NCBI GenBank assembly: GCA_029339505.1
Contig: JAQISU010000096.1
Location: 5,193,501-5,257,500 of the forward strand
Direction of reading: 5' to 3'
DNA length: 64,000 bases
Origin: Unio delphinus
Lineage: Eukaryota > Mollusca > Bivalvia > Unionida > Unionidae
The notes under the pieces are model-generated. The model was not told the origin of the DNA. It searched no databases and worked only from the letters and a program-made list of their open reading frames with translations. Both the position numbers and the translations under genes were made by a program. This document shows positions 23,901 to 35,545 of the stretch, in pieces; position 1 is the first letter of the stretch; each line of letters begins with the position of its first letter.

Positions 23901-25430
23901 AGCAGATGAGCTTTAACATAATTTGGACACACGAATTGGTCACATTTCAAACAAACACCAGTCATCACATATCTAGTTTTCAACTAATAAAACAAGAACA
24001 TCGATCAATATGTGCATTAAACGGCAAATATCGAAATTAAAACTTGAGTGATAGAACAAAAGTATGATCCTACAGTAGGAAAAGGAAGAAAGAACCTACT
24101 CTAGAGTTTTTGTTTGATTCATTTGAAGCTACCTGTGGTTGTCGGGCCATGCTGAAATAATCAAGCGCCATTTGTGCAATATAATTAATCCAATGCGTTA
24201 TTTTACAGAGCTCTATTTTAAAGACTGTAATGGGTAGAATAGCAACAATTTCAACTGGATCTTGCGGTTCTTAATTTAAATAATGATAGTACAAGTGCAC
24301 ATGATGCTTCTCTTTTCCAACCTACCTACCATAAACAAAAGGTCAACTATTAATAATAGCGTTTGGTCAGCTCGAATACTGTGTAAATGGCGGGGGAGGG
24401 GTGAACTTGTGGGGAATAGATTCATCCAACCAATCGTTTCCTCTCAAAATTATATATAATATTTATAAAGTACTCACGTTAATGCTGAATATGACTCCGG
24501 GAAATCGCTCATTACTTGAAAACCCATCATTTCATCAAATTTGATAAGAATAGACTTGGAAAATTAGAGATTTCTTTCTGTCAACGTGAATATGTTTCGT
24601 AAGCTTGGTACACAACGTAAGGATAAGAAACGTCACTCTTGGAAACGCTGCATCATAGATTACGTCACGAAGAGTGACGCAGTTTTTCACTCATTCTCAC
24701 TGAAACGTTTCCACGCAAGCCTCTCGCTGATGTTGATTTTGATTTCGTTATTATACAAATGAGTAGCTTGAATGAAAGACAGAAAGTTAATTAAACATTA
24801 ACTGTTCGTTTTTATTTGTCTTTATGAGCCCGAGGAAGTCAATAGCTAAAATTATTATTTGCAGCCTGAATTTTCATTGCTGCTGCATTTTTGCATAAAC
24901 AATCCATAAATTTTCCCCACTTAGTTCCTGTAACTTCGTCTCACAGTACATACATTTTTTCTTGAATTTTCACAACAGCTCCAGCATACCTTCAAATATT
25001 AGCTTCGTACCATTTGTCTTTCCATTTTTGGGTGTGTGGATGGTTGGGAGATGAGAGGTAACTTTAAATTACTTTTCATCGTTTGTTTAAATTTATTTAA
25101 TTTTCTTGGGATGTATAAGCAGTAAGAGTTGGTCATTAGGTAGGTAAAGTTCAGATGTGTATAAAATATTTGCACTTTATTTCTAGACATATTTGCTCCT
25201 ATTGCGATCACTATGTACATGTGTTTTGTATATTTAATTTGTAACTGTTAGCTTTTAAACCATTACTGTAAGTTTTAATTGTATTTTGTACTTGACCTTG
25301 TCCAAAATCAAGTTCATTTTGTACTTACCAAGAACGTTTATTTTGCAAACAAATAATACATATATAACCTTAAACCCACCACTCGTTGAGAATTTCGTAA
25401 TATCTGTAGAGTGTTTCCTCATAGAGTGTC
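23901..25430 (+). repeat. copy C of the segmental repeat
   Basis: Direct, collinear match to copy B in three blocks: 23901-24030 (to 16037-16165), about 24035-25365 (to 17085-18440) and 25366-25430 (to 19278-19340). The sequence between these blocks in B is missing here. Beyond 25430 the match resumes through the SINE pair and LINE tail, so the duplication is at least 2.3 kb here against 5.5 kb in copy B. Confidence 0.85.
24663..24679. promoter_or_regulatory. conserved CRE-like palindrome (copy C)
   Basis: CGTCAC-GAAGA-GTGACG, unchanged relative to copy B. Confidence 0.3.
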
Positions 25431-25434
25431 TCGG

Positions 25435-25695
25435 AATCGGGAACGCCGGTTTGAACGCCGGCCGAGTCAAATCAATTACGTACCAAAAAAAAAAGGTACT
25501 AACAGCTGCATGTCTTTTAGGACTGGTCGGCCTGGTGTCAGGATAATGTGACTGGATAGGACATCATGCTATATTTATGCGGCATGATGCCCCAGTGATA
25601 TACATCACTGAACTGCCGCACTAAAGACATCGTATGTTGTGTGGCAGTTTATAGTGATGCCTAGCACTGGGGCATTATGCCGAAGACATTTAGCT
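25435..25695 (+). mobile_element. tRNA-derived SINE (family 2), copy C
   Basis: Close match to 20805-21060: 'ggtttgaacgccggccgag', 'ctggtcggcctggtgtcagg' and the same internal hairpin-forming repeat ('ggcatgatgccccagtgat'). Confidence 0.65.
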
Positions 25696-25699
25696 TCAA

Positions 25700-25848
25700 T
25701 TCCTTCTAAGAAACATGATCCTGACACCAGGCCAACCACTCCGATCACTAACATCTTAATGATGAGCGCCAAGCGATGCCATTTGTACGTCTTTGATATG
25801 ACTCGTCCTGGATTTCAACTTCCGATCTTTCTCATCCAACGTAGACGC

Positions 25849-25850
<2 letters not shown>
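25700..25850 (-). mobile_element. family 2 SINE, opposite orientation, copy C
   Basis: The reverse complement contains 'catcgcttggcgctcat', 'ggttggcctggtgtcagga' and a tRNA-like head ending near 25848. Together with 25435-25695 it forms a head-out inverted SINE pair that could fold back. Confidence 0.6.
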
Positions 25851-25895
<45 letters not shown>

Positions 25896-26928
25896 CTTTG
25901 TATAGCGTCTAATCTTTAGAAGGTCTAAGCGCTTTACATTAATAATGATATGATTATAGAAAGAAAAAAAAGCCCTGAAAGTGGAAAACATAAAAAATGC
26001 TGAAAATATTTAAGGTACGAAACATTATTAGGTCTTTATGTTTGTTCTTGCAGTCGAAAAAGGTGAGTTTTAAGAGCACTCTTGAAAGGGATCACAGTGT
26101 CTTTTTGTCTAATTTCAATGGGCAATTCATTCCACATTGCTGCGCCCTTGTATTTAGTAACGTTGTCCATATGAATTCATTTTCGTAGTAGGAACAATGA
26201 GTATACTATTGTTAGAAGAGGAGCGTAAGTATCTTGCAGGTGTGTACACATGGGTGAGGCTAGTACAGAGCAGTGGGGAGGTGTGCTCTGATCGTGGTAC
26301 TCTAAAGATGATCCGAGCAGCTGTGTTTTGAACTTTTTGAAGTTTCTGGAGGAGATATTGAAACGAACCAGCCAAAATTGAATTACAATAATCCAGTTTT
26401 GAAAGTTCTAATAAACACACAAGTCTTTTAGTGGCATCAACTGAGAGATATTTGCGAATGGAGCTGATGCGTCTCAGCTCAAGCTATGCAGCCTTGCATA
26501 TATTCATGACATGTTGGTGCAATGTGAGAGTACTGTCTAGAGTAACACCTAGGTTTCGTACTGACTGTGTGAATTTAATGTTGGTTTTGCTGATATTGAT
26601 TGCTTGAGGTAAAGGATGTGACTGAAAATGTCTTTGTGTTATGATCAGAATGTCCTCAGTTTATCATCATTCATCTGCAGCTTGTTACATGTGATCTATG
26701 ATTTCACATCAGAATGAGGATGGTAGCATCAACTTCAGTTGAGTGGCTAGATTGGTATATTTGGGAGTCATCAGTGTACAGTTGATGAGACACCGGGGGT
26801 TGATCTATGACACGTGAGAGCGGCTGAGTGTATACAAGACAGCTAAGAAAAATTATAGTTGTTCTCGTTTCGAAAAAAGATGAAGAAACACATACGAACT
26901 GAACAGTCAATGCATGATGAAAACGCAA
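25851..26928 (-). pseudogene. L2/CR1-like LINE (copy 3)
   Basis: The longest partner of copy 1. The minus strand gives YTDDSQIYQSS (catalytic box, 26778 downward), with upstream VYTQPLSRVID, then KLDYCNSILAGS and QNTAARIIFRVPRSEHTSPL (26420-26154), a stretch typical of CR1/L2 C-termini, then the WNELP-type tail, and finally (TTA)n seen as (AAT)n at 25851-25893. Deletions and frame changes are evident. The element extends beyond the part shared with copy B. Confidence 0.8.
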
Positions 26929-26937
26929 TAAAGAGCT

Positions 26938-27015
26938 CCGTCGAGCCGGTTAAGCGATAACGACCATCTTTCCGAAAGTCACTTAGGCCACGGGATCGGT
27001 GTTTAAGACAGAGGC
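26938..27015 (+). mobile_element. possible degenerate tRNA-like SINE head
   Basis: 'gtcgagccggttaagcgata' resembles an A box region and a weak B-box-like word follows. No body or tail was identified; this could be chance. Confidence 0.2.
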
Positions 27016-27019
27016 GTCA

Positions 27020-27570
27020 CATTATATCTTAACGGAATACGATGAAATGTATACATTTTCATAAAAACAACTCCTTCAATGAAAGATGTATACAGCAAGC
27101 GGTATATCATTGATAAAGCGTTGATACTAGACATACAAATACATCTCACATCCCTACCGATTGTATTTGCTACAAAATGTACTTCTTTGCTTTTTATGTC
27201 TAGTTGTTATATATTAATGCATACATGCATTAAAAATTCCCGTTTTTTAAATTAATTTAATATGATACACAATTTCATTGTAATGATTTATTATCCATTC
27301 CTAAATCCCCTCTCATATATAAAGGGAAAAAAACCCGCAGAAATCAGGAGTAAGAGAGAAAAAGTATTTGTGCTGGATAAAACGCTTGAAATGTAACTTA
27401 CACCAACTAACCTCCAACAATATAGTTGGTTGTAACAGTATGTGAGCAACGGTATATTAGTCAAGAAAATGCTTACTTGTCTAAAGAAACACGGATGGGT
27501 ACAATTGTTTTCTTTGTCGATGACGTCTCTCCTCAGTATCATCATCTTAGATGATCTATGCTCGCTTTGC
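27020..27570. other. no gene seen
   Basis: AT-rich DNA before the polymerase/helicase relic. No frame carries a recognised motif. Confidence 0.4.
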
Positions 27571-27576
27571 TATCGA

Positions 27577-28775
27577 TGATAAATAGATTTTCTGACACCG
27601 CAGTTAGAGTTGCAACGGATTCATTTTATATCGAAAACGTATACAGAATTAGTGACTCATTTTACAAGTACTGACGCACGGTGGGTTTCGGGGAGAATAA
27701 AACAAGAAATATTATGTATTATTCTGAATCCGCAAATGTTGTAATTAAAGATATTTATCGATCCGCATTATTACCTTGACATTTGTCAACGGCGCCATCG
27801 ATATCCGATCCAATTTGCAGACATAAGACTGTTTATCTAAATGGACCAGGCGGATGCGGAAAGACAACTCGTGTTATTGAATTATTTAAACAGAATTCAG
27901 ATTTATTTGTCTTAACTCCTACACATAGACTCGCACAAGAAATGAAATAACGAGGTGTGCAATCTTGTACTTATAGCTTCTTTCCATACGAAGGTGACGC
28001 ATGGACTCCTTCACGGATGGGTAATAACTATATACCAAAGATCATTATTTGGGATGAGATATGTACAGTGTCGTTAGATATATTAAAAATGTTTCTCGAT
28101 TGATTATTATTGAAAAATACAGCTGTGATAATGTGCGGCGATTGCAGTCAGCCACCACCATTTGTTAGAAAATCACCCCACAAATGGCTAAAGAATTTTG
28201 TAGTTTACTATGAGGAGATAACTGATGATCATAGAACGCTTGATCCAGAATTAAACGAGTATAAAAAATTAATCAGATTACACTCGGATAAAATTCAGTG
28301 TAAAATTATGCGCGAAATATTATCAGAATTAAATATAATAGATTTTCTGCAAACGTGGCGATCAAACGACTTGAGAGTGGCAAGTATAACCCGTGATACA
28401 CTTCAGCGTCGGTTGTTTCAGTTACATAAAGAAATATTTTCAGAATTACCTGTTCCATTATGATATAAACCAGCTGATACCCGACGACAGAATATTGAAG
28501 CTGATATAGCCGGAGCCTTGACAGTCTACGAGGAAGCGAAATCTCGTATTAAATGATATTATTTTAGTTCATATCAGCGCTGCCGAGGATGCACTAAGCG
28601 GAGACAAATCTCTATGGACGCAAGGATTTGCAATGACAATACATTCGTCTCAAGGATTAACAATTATTGAGTGGTCAAACTTACCCTATCTCTCAGTGTC
28701 ACGAGTTAGAAGAATTAATCAACTACGGAGGTGTATCGTAAATTTTACTGATACCAGCAACGAAATTGTTAACGA

Positions 28776-28783
<8 letters not shown>
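27577..28783 (+). pseudogene. relic of a polymerase-like/SF1B (PIF1-like) helicase reading frame
   Basis: A single frame can be followed from about 27577 to 28550. First comes VRVATDSFYI (27606 on), whose TDS resembles motif C of family B DNA polymerases. Then come clear SF1 helicase motifs: Walker A GPGGCGKTT (about 27845), TPTHRLA (motif Ia), IIIWDEI (Walker B, about 28045) and CGDCSQPPP (motif III, about 28134). In a shifted frame follow FAMTIHSSQGLTI and LSVSRVRRINQL (motifs V and VI, about 28627-28726). In-frame stops are TGA 27672, TGA 27777, TAA 27948, TGA 28101, TGA 28461 and TGA near 28553, with a frameshift there. The end is lost in (TA)n. Such helicases unwind DNA in replication modules of large mobile elements or DNA viruses. 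The exact lineage is not known to me, and the polymerase assignment rests on one motif. Confidence 0.65.

Positions 28784-28868
<85 letters not shown>
28779..28868. repeat. (TA)n microsatellite
   Basis: Uninterrupted TA units replacing the 3' end of the helicase relic. Confidence 0.98.
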
Positions 28869-28869
<1 letters not shown>

Positions 28870-28873
<4 letters not shown>

Positions 28874-29509
28874 GGCTGGTTATAAAAATTGACAAAAAAA
28901 TAATCGCGACTTTGATATTGATGCTGAATTTATAATGATGCTGAAATAACAGCAGAATAATCATTATGCGAGTTGTAACAAAATAATGTTATGGCAGTAT
29001 TCGAGTAATAATTCAAGTTAATTTACCATAGATAGGAAGGATAGTAGTCTTGGTCATACACGGGAAAATATGATGCTGACCTGTCTGCGAATTGATGAAC
29101 TATCCTTCTTTATTGGATCGGATGGTTAAAAAAATTACCAAACCTAATGACCTTATTTAGTTTAGATGATTAGGATAATTTTGCTGTGAACAAGACGTTA
29201 CTAAATAAGTTTCCAGACGTGATTAGTAATGAATTTATACGTATATTTGACTACCTACGATATTTATTTTCAAATATTACACAAACTTACTCTGACGAAT
29301 TAAAACAACAAATTATTGAAACAACACAACATTTAAATCAAGTTAAATTATATTTTGGATATATTATTTTTTTCGAATTCGTAAACATGTAATGTTTGAT
29401 AAATTAGAAGAACTTTTGGTATTCAGAAGATATTAGCAAATGCGATAAAAAGAATGCATTTATAGAACACTATAAAATAGCTGAAAAAAACAATTACCAA
29501 CATTTGTAA
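28870..29509 (+). other. AT-rich possible coding relic
   Basis: A 68-codon frame (29186-29392) has the same A/T-ending codon style as the helicase relic and includes NEFIRIFDYLRYLFSNITQ. No family was recognised. It may be a downstream gene of the same element, but evidence is slight. Confidence 0.2.
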
Positions 29510-29691
29510 TACAATAAAACCTGTCTTGAAAGACCATTGCTATGTGAGACCACCTGTCTTGAGAGACCACATTCACAGTTCAGAATTGTATTGATTATAT
29601 TAGATTTTGACCTGTTATGTGAGACCGCCTGTCTTGAGAGACCATAATTTTGTGGCAAAAGAGGTGGTCCTTCAAGACAGGTTCTGCTGTA
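29510..29691. mobile_element. 182-bp palindromic MITE
   Basis: The left end 'tacaataaaacctgtcttga' and the reverse complement of the right end 'tacagcagaacctgtcttga' form terminal inverted repeats. The interior repeats 'gagaccrcctgtcttgagag' twice. It has no coding capacity. TA may be the target, but the flanks do not prove it. Confidence 0.7.
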
Positions 29692-30061
29692 CCATCACTT
29701 GCAACAAATGAACTAAACAAATCACTTAAACAATGGTATCAATAATAACTTTCCTAAAATCGTTGAAACATGGGAACAGCTTCACCAGCAACTAATCTTA
29801 TAGATAACAATGATCCATACGATGTATGTCGTCATATTTCAACAGGAATCGTTAATATAACATCAACGATTGCAGTCAATCTTGTATGTGATGTAAAATC
29901 AAGCTCAGCAAGAATATATTCTTTATACATTTGCTCCTCAAGTACCTCCAGATTATTCTATTGTACAAGAACCCATCAATCCTCATCAGATTCTGAATTA
30001 TGCGCATTCTTGTATTGATTTTAATCGGATTAAGATTGCTCAAAATAAAAATAAATATATA

Positions 30062-30193
30062 TTTGTAACAGAACTTATTTTTTCTGCTGATTTTTCAAAG
30101 CTGATAAAGATTCAGTGTTACGCAGACCAGCATGACATGAAGAACTTTTACAATGCCCTGAAAGAAATGTATGGACCTACATTCTCTGGATCA
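30062..30193 (+). pseudogene. LINE fragment, left part (interrupted by hAT)
   Basis: The plus-strand frame includes CYADQHDMKNFYNALKEMYG, the characteristic segment between endonuclease and RT in Jockey/CR1-type proteins. It is interrupted at 30193 by the hAT element and resumes at 32690. Confidence 0.7.
30186..30193. repeat. left 8-bp target-site duplication (hAT)
   Basis: CTGGATCA, identical to 32690-32697. Confidence 0.92.
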
Positions 30194-30468
30194 CAGAGGC
30201 GTAGCTATGATATTTTGCGCCCGGGGACGAACTATAAAATTGGCGCCCCAGCCCCCTCCCCGTTTAATCACATTTTTATATTACATTGAATAAGGAAAAC
30301 AATTTAAGTTTTAATAAAACATTGTATTTAAAGAAGCAAATTTATAGAAATTATAGTACATGACCCACTCAGTCACTGTCGTAGACTGGTTTACATAGTC
30401 TACAAAAGATTTATTTTTCTTGATTTCACTGTCGCAAACTGGTCAGTTACGCAATCAGAATCTGTTTT

Positions 30469-32560
30469 TTACAATGTTTCTTTTTCAACGCTAAGAAGAG
30501 CAAGATCGCTGAGACGATACTGTCCCGTTGACGCACGCAAATGCGACAAAATAAGTTTCAATTTGCTGAACGACCGCTCACAGCTTGCAATTGAAACTGC
30601 TATTGTTAATAAAATTTGCAGTGAAATTCGCACATTCGGAAATATGTCGTCTCCATAAAACACAATAAAACCAAGAAGATCCAAAGGAGTTTCTGGTAGA
30701 ACTTCATTCCGGTTACTGAGCAGCATTCTGCAATCTCCAATTTCTGTGAAAAGCTCGTGGCCATTGATGTCCGTGTCATAGAAATTTTCAAAATCTGTAC
30801 AATTTCGACGAATTGCATCGACATCTGTGTCGGATAGAAGAGTCTTAACGTCCAGCAGAAACCCAAATTTTGTGTTCAGGTCTTTCAGTCATAAAAAACG
30901 TGTTGACATCTCCTGTTGAAGTCGATCAAATACGCTCTTCATAACGCGCACAATTTCTTCTTCTGATGAAAGTCCTGCATCTCTTGCCAGTTATCCAGGC
31001 ATCTTCCGACGTCGTTTAATTCTTCTGTCCATCTCAATCCCTCAGGCTGTGCATTTTGTTTTGGCGTTTTCTACAGCAACTTGGCTCAAATCATTATGAA
31101 GCCTGACAAATTCTTGCTCCAAAGATTCAATATCAGTTGCTTCTTCCTTGAAATTTATAGTAGGATCCTGTAAGCGCTTCTGTACACGATCGATTTTTCC
31201 AAGAATGACATTCCAGAAATGTAATAAAACTATGAAGTTAAAATTCAATACGCACGTCTGTAACTGTTCTGTACCACTTCTGGTTTCAGGCGTCATAGTT
31301 GAGTCCTCCGATAATTTTTCTAGCAGCCCTACTAGTTCATCCAGTCCTTCATGGATAGCTTTAACGACTTCTGATCGTGCATTCCAGCGTGTTTCAGACT
31401 CCCGTTTTATTGTGATAGGCACAGCTTTTATCAACTCTTCCCAACGAATTGTTGAATTAGAGAAAAATAAAAATGAATATATACTTTCAAGTGTTCCAAA
31501 CAATGTTACGACAAGTGGATCCTGCTTAGCTGAGTGTACTCCTGCTAAGTTTAAGCTGTGGTTATCACAGTTGACAAACAATGCTCTGTGATTTCTGTCA
31601 CATATTCGTTGTTGAAGGCCAGATACATGCCCAGTCATCACAGCAGCATTGTCATAAGATTGTGCCTGACAGTCGGCTAGAGGTATGGCGTCAGATTTCA
31701 GTCTCTCGACGATGACTCTCTCTAGGCTTGCTGCATCTTTTGAATGTATCTCGATATAACCTAAAAATGATTCTTTGATAGTTACTTTTTTAGTTTGAAA
31801 ATCCACATCCACAAATCTTATGACCTGAGAAAGCTGTTCCCGATGTCCTATATCAGGAGTTGAGTCAAGTAAGATACCATAATACTTGTTTTTCCTGATA
31901 TCACTCAACAATTGGTTCTTTACAGCCGACGCAAGTATGTGAATAAATTCATTCTGGATTTCCGGTGACAAATAAGAAACTGATCTCGGATTTTCTTCTG
32001 CGTGTTGGATGTGTGTTGCCAACAGTGGGTCATACTGAGCAACGAGTTTGATCAGCGCGAGAAAGTTTCCAACATTTTTATCATCATCCGCATTCAAATT
32101 TTCCTCATGGCCACGTAGTGCCAAATTTTGTGAAACCAGAAACTTAATACAGGTGAGTATTCTTTGCAATATATCTCGCCAACGTTGTTTTTCCAAATGA
32201 ATCTGAGCTTGAACCACTGCGTCAATTCCAGTACCATCAACTAACCTTCGTTCGGCTTCCTTCCATGTTGTAAAAGCTATGCGGTGGCTAGGATTTTTTA
32301 CCCGAGACTTTAGTTTTTCTGGCTTTCTCCTCTTGTTGAAACCGTTTTTTTTTAAAACTCAAACGAAGCTCGTGAGTTTGAAGTCGATGATGTAAATAAT
32401 GGAAAACAGAAACAGTAAGCAGCTTTATTGATTGGTGAATATAATAGCCACGAACGATTTACTTCCTCTCCATTCGCTAGTCGGCGTTTAAACCATGCTG
32501 ATGTAATTGAACGTTCTCCACATACTGATGATAGATTGTCTGCAGCGATCTTGTGACCGA
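30469..32560 (-). pseudogene. hAT transposase (TTF finger, DUF4371-like core, dimerisation domain), frameshifted
   Basis: The transposase would excise and reinsert the element in the nucleus. Order on the minus strand: an N-terminal TTF-type zinc finger near 32560-32380 (NGEEVNRSWL, YCFCFPLF), then a frameshift at an A-run near 32345-32355. An intact 391-codon frame follows (32217-31042) with YYGILLDSTPDIGH (D118, likely first catalytic Asp), SYDNAAVMTG (D189, likely second), NCDNHSLNLAG and ESETRWNAR. A frame change comes at about 31045, and the C-terminal hAT dimerisation block at 30726-30469 contains SIASCERSFSKLKLI. Homologues in animals are annotated as zinc finger MYM-type 1-like. At least three breaks make it inactive, although the core is well kept, so the insertion is not very old. 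The start codon was not fixed. Confidence 0.88.
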
Positions 32561-32654
32561 TTTATTACCCTTGTTTACTTATTATAATGTAACGTTGTAA
32601 GCCTCATTTTGGCGCCCCTGTACCTTGGCGCCCGGAGACATATGTACCACCCTG

Positions 32655-32676
32655 CCCCCCCCCCCCCCCCCCCCCC
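32655..32676. repeat. C22 homopolymer inside the hAT right end
   Basis: A pure C run next to the terminal repeat. Length may be unreliable in assembly. Confidence 0.9.
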
Positions 32677-32689
32677 AGCTACGCCTCTG

Positions 32690-32868
32690 CTGGATCATCT
32701 TCCTTCTCAGCGCAGACTGGAACATACTAATTACTGATATAGAGAGGATTCTTCAACGATTGGGTGAACACTTTGACAGCGTCTTGAATCGCCCATCAGC
32801 CATCAATGATGAAGCCATCAGTCGTCTCCCCCGAATTACCCATCAAGGTATGCTGGCTAGAACCTGAA
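32690..32868 (+). pseudogene. LINE fragment, right part (after hAT)
   Basis: It continues the LINE at 30062-30193. The frame includes ILQRLGEHFDSVLNRPSAIN, the next conserved segment in Jockey/CR1-type proteins. The first 8 bp are the right target-site duplication. It ends soon after in stop-rich sequence, before the RT palm. Confidence 0.75.
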
Positions 32869-32869
32869 T

Positions 32870-33830
32870 CAAGCTAACATGAGTATCCTGCCTTTGTCCA
32901 CCATGATAAACAATGTTGTTAAAATTACAAAATGGCTTTAAATAACCTTCTCAAAAATCACTCAACAGAATTTTATCAAGTTTAACTGAATGCATCTGGC
33001 CATAAACGGCTTTCTTATTTCTACAAATAATGCTTATACTTTATCAAACATGTTCACCTTTACTAAAAATAAGAATATTGTATTTGTAAGTTTGCCCATT
33101 ACATCAAGAAAATTATCATGAGATGAGGATTATAAGCTCGCAGATTTCGAGTTACTGCAAGTTCTCCCCTTTGAAGAAAATAAAATAAAATAGATTTTAT
33201 GTATAATTTTACAGCATAGGAATCGTATATTTGAATTAAAATTTATATTAGAAAAATATCAAATAACACTCAAATTAGGCGGCATAAATTATGGATAATA
33301 AACTGTTTGCATCCTTCAGACTGAATTTGCAATACTAAGTTAGGTGGACTTGTGTACTGGAAATAAACCCCTCTAAACTTTATCTGGTCTTTGCCAATCA
33401 AAATAGGTGTTCACTGTGTGCTTGAAATTATACAAGACACGTTATTCTCATTGCCTCATATAATTTGTTTTTTTTAATTGTATATTATGTCCTAACAATT
33501 CATTTTTTATGGCACTCATATACAACAATGCAATTAATTACAAATTATTTTAAATGTGTATATTGTATTTTAGATTTTATAATAAACTATTCAATTGCTC
33601 CTTTCTCCTGAAACATTTCCAGGTGTGTTAACAAATATAGATAGACATACTTAATTATTATATAACTTTGTGTTGTTAGGTAATGCTGACAAGATATGTA
33701 CTCCAAGGAATAAAATTAGGTTTTTAAACGTCTCAAAAACTGATCGGCATACACAGGAGACTCAATATGCCTAGGGTGGAATTCACATTCGATTACAAAG
33801 ATAATAAGGGGAGTAGGATAGACAATTTTT
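32870..33830. other. AT-rich stretch, no supported gene
   Basis: Short open pieces around 32990-33190 have A/T-rich codons like those at 27.6-29.4 kb, but no motif. A G-run lies at about 33836-33845. Confidence 0.35.
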
Positions 33831-33841
33831 TTTTTGGGGGG

Positions 33842-35500
33842 GGGGTTAACTTCGGGTACAATTCAATATCTAAAAGCAGGGATTACAAACTACAAACTGT
33901 CAGACCACAAACTAATTAATACTGAAATAGGTAAAATAAATATTATAAAATGGGGAAGAGGACAATGGAAGATAAATTACAAGGTAGTAGAAAATATATT
34001 TTTGGGGAGGGAAATTAAGGAAGAAATAGAAAATTTCAAGAATAAAGGGAATTTTGATATAATAAAATAATGGGATAACCTGAAAGGGAGATTTTAAAAA
34101 ATAGCTATATACTACGCCAAAATAAGGATTGGGAAAATAAAATTAGAAAAACAAGCGTTAGAAAGCTAAATAAAAACATGCAAATCACAACACACAACAA
34201 AAAACACTAGAGGAAAAGCTAAATAAATTAAAAAGGGAGGAACACAAAAGGAGGAAAATTAAAGCGGGAAAATTCACCGAATTCTATAAAAACGCAGAGA
34301 AGCTATACAAAAGGAAAGCACTAAGAAGAGGGGAAAAACAAACTCTATAATCGTTAAATATTGAAGGAGAGGGAATAAAAAAGACAAGAATAGAATACTA
34401 AAATACATACAAGACTATTACAGAGAACTATATACATCACAAGAAATAAGTGACCAACAATTTGACGAATACCTACAAGAAACAGAATGTGAGGTGACAC
34501 CCAAAGAACATAAAAACTTAAGTGAGGATTTCGTCACACAAGAAGAAATTTTAGAAAAGATAGGGAATTATGGGGAAAATAAATCACCAGTTAAAGATGG
34601 GCTCTCACCAGAATTCCATATAAAATTAAAAAAATCTGTAGAGAGCTGTCACCAGTGTTAGAATGGTTGTTTAATAACATTGCACTAGGGAATAAAAACA
34701 ACATGACACAAAGTATGAGGAAAGGGATCATAACATTAATATATAAAGGGAAAAGAGATGGGGAACCTTTAAAAAACTGGAGGCCCATCTCCCTCCTCAA
34801 CGTAGACTACAAAATAATTAATAAAATAATGTCAGAATGGGTAATATAAAAAAGGACCAGATATGATTATCAGTATAAATCAGACCTGTGGGGCAAAGGG
34901 TAGGGATATATAAAATAATATTTTAAGCATTAGGACGATAATATAAAACATTAATATCGCTGGTCAAACGGGTACTATTGTACTATTTGACCAGAAAAAG
35001 CCTTTGACAGATTAGAACAAAACTATGTGCATAAGAAACTGAAAAAAATTGGCTTCGGAAACAACTTCCAAAATTGGACCAAAATCCTGTACAGGGACAT
35101 AAACTCATATGAACAGGTAAATGGGTCGAAAACAGGAAAACTTGAGATAAAGAGATCAGTGAGACATGGATGTCCACTATCTATGCTTTTATATGTAATA
35201 GCAATAGAAATTCTAAGTAGGAAAATGCGACTCAACAATGGAATAATAGGGATCAAAGTTCCAAACATCAAAGAAGAGATTAAAATGCTACAACACGCAG
35301 ATGATTGCACTAACTTTAAAAATTCCTATGAGAAGCTCTTACGGGAATTTGTATTACTTGGGAAAGTATCAGGATTGAAAAAAAATAAACCCTGAGAAAA
35401 CAAATTTTACTAATAGGAAACTGGAGAGGCAAACAACATGGTTTACCAATCCCACTAATTAAAGACCAAGTAAAGGTCTATAGGTCTATTTTGGTAAGGG
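33842..35500 (+). pseudogene. L1/Tx1-like LINE ORF2 remnant
   Basis: Plus-strand pieces in order: KLSDHKLI near 33890 (the SDH box at the end of the AP-endonuclease domain); a Lys/Glu-rich linker to about 34500; GNYGENKSPVKDGLSPEF near 34570; LKNWRPISLLNVDYKI near 34772 (RT motif 1); EKAFDRLEQNYV near 35000 (motif A with the first catalytic Asp); RSVRHGCPLSMLLYV near 35155 (motif B); and QHADDCTNF near 35291 (motif C, HADD in place of YADD). Multiple stops and frame shifts separate them. The 5' end and most of the C-terminus are missing. This clade typically also encodes an ORF1 protein, so the ORF1-only element at 9370-12706 could be related, but no shared 3' end was found. Confidence 0.85.
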
Positions 35501-35528
35501 CGAGGAAAAACCAAACCTAAAGGAAAAC

Positions 35529-35545
35529 GGGGGGGGGGGGGGGGG
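35529..35545. repeat. G17 homopolymer
   Basis: Pure G run at the end of the LINE remnant. Confidence 0.9.

Larger units (their letters stand above)
30194..32689 (-). mobile_element. hAT-superfamily DNA transposon, 2,496 bp
   Basis: The ends are CAGAGGCGTAGCT (30194) and its inverse AGCTACGCCTCTG (ending 32689), the kind of terminus seen in hAT elements with TTF-finger transposases. An 8-bp duplication (CTGGATCA), the hallmark of hAT insertion, flanks it exactly. The transposase is on the minus strand. A run of 22 C lies just inside the right terminus (about 32655-32676). It sits within an older LINE fragment, so the hAT is the younger insertion. Confidence 0.93.

Noticed and set aside
31148..31591. 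147-codon plus-strand frame
   Set aside because: Shadow of the hAT transposase on the opposite strand.
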